Source: Methanomicrobiales archaeon
GTDB taxonomy: Archaea > Halobacteriota > Methanomicrobia > Methanomicrobiales > JACTUA01
Reading direction: 5' to 3'
Length of the DNA stretch: 6,814 nucleotides
Assembly: GCA_028678965.1 (NCBI GenBank)
Contig: JAJRCM010000102.1
Span: forward strand, 1 to 6,814
Shown here: in pieces, positions 6,629 through 6,814 of the stretch
How positions within the stretch are numbered: position 1 is the stretch's first letter
Layout of the letters: the number at the start of each line of letters is the position of its first letter
The notes under the pieces: model-generated
Seen by the model: only the letters and a program-made list of their open reading frames with translations
Told to the model about the DNA's origin: nothing
Database searches by the model: none
Made by a program: the position numbers and the translations under genes

Positions 6629-6814
6629 ATGATTGAAGCGATTCTCGCCATAATTCTTGCAATTCTTGTAGCGGTGGTCATTTACTATGTACTGAAGAAG
6701 GCGATCACCCTGCTGATCAATTCGCTGGTGGGCATTATCACCCTCTTCCTCCTGAACTTCCTGGGGGTGATGAGCTGGTTCGGGAAGCCTGCAATCCCTA
6801 TCAACCTGGTCACC
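6629..6814 (+). CDS. BofA-family small membrane protein, 5' part only
   Basis: Sixty-two codons are present and the frame is open to the right edge. A first hydrophobic helix (about 3-22) is followed by Lys-Lys (23-24) and a second hydrophobic stretch (about 25-50). The segment LLINSLVGIITLFLLNFLG (28-46) and PINLVT (57-62) match the pattern of the BofA family (pro-sigma-K processing inhibitor), usually about 85-90 residues, so some 25 residues are missing. In Bacillus BofA holds the intramembrane metalloprotease SpoIVFB inactive; archaea have no sporulation or sigma-K, so the role here is unknown. The start codon is one base after the tldE stop. It may be read from the cluster mRNA, from an internal promoter, or both. 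The family call rests on motif recall, and the C-terminal GxLGxPG segment that would settle it is outside the window. Confidence 0.75.
   Translation, partial: MIEAILAIILAILVAVVIYYVLKKAITLLINSLVGIITLFLLNFLGVMSWFGKPAIPINLVT

Noticed and set aside
1..6814. CRISPR arrays, insertion sequences, tRNA or rRNA genes
   Set aside because: No regularly spaced repeats, transposase motifs, terminal inverted repeats or tRNA-like cloverleaf sequence were seen; coding genes fill all but about 90 bases.

Overview
The window comes from a GC-rich euryarchaeal genome, most likely a methanogen of the Methanomicrobiales type. The domain call rests on archaeal gene families (membrane-anchored LonB, archaeal NOB1, the short archaeal PRPP synthetase), ATGA-type stop/start overlaps, GGAGGT/GGTG ribosome binding sites and TATA-like promoter elements in an AT-rich spacer. 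The order-level placement is inference from general protein character, not from any search.

Two tightly packed gene clusters diverge from one 85-bp AT-rich spacer (2028-2112). Leftward on the minus strand are prs (ribose-phosphate pyrophosphokinase), rtcA (RNA 3'-terminal phosphate cyclase) and the first 68 codons of nob1 (ribosome-maturation endonuclease, cut by the window edge). prs and rtcA overlap by 7 nt and rtcA and nob1 by 4 nt, so the three are probably one translationally coupled mRNA. It joins PRPP supply to two RNA 3'-end enzymes.

Rightward on the plus strand are lonB (ATP-dependent membrane protease), tldD and tldE (the two subunits of the TldD/TldE metallopeptidase) and the start of a BofA-family small membrane protein, cut by the right edge. 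Gaps are 5 nt, minus 14 nt (overlap) and 1 nt. In outline, LonB makes peptides at the membrane and TldD/TldE could trim them. The BofA-like protein belongs to a family whose Bacillus member inhibits an intramembrane protease, so it may modulate membrane proteolysis. That functional link is inference.

The least expected non-coding signals are a perfect 12-bp inverted repeat inside the 3' end of tldE, followed by a TATA-like element about 27 nt before the bofA-like ATG (possible internal, regulated, leaderless promoter); interleaved divergent promoter elements between prs and lonB; and a hairpin that would mask the tldE ribosome binding site. No RNA genes, mobile elements or CRISPR arrays were seen, and there is no gene-free stretch over 300 bases.
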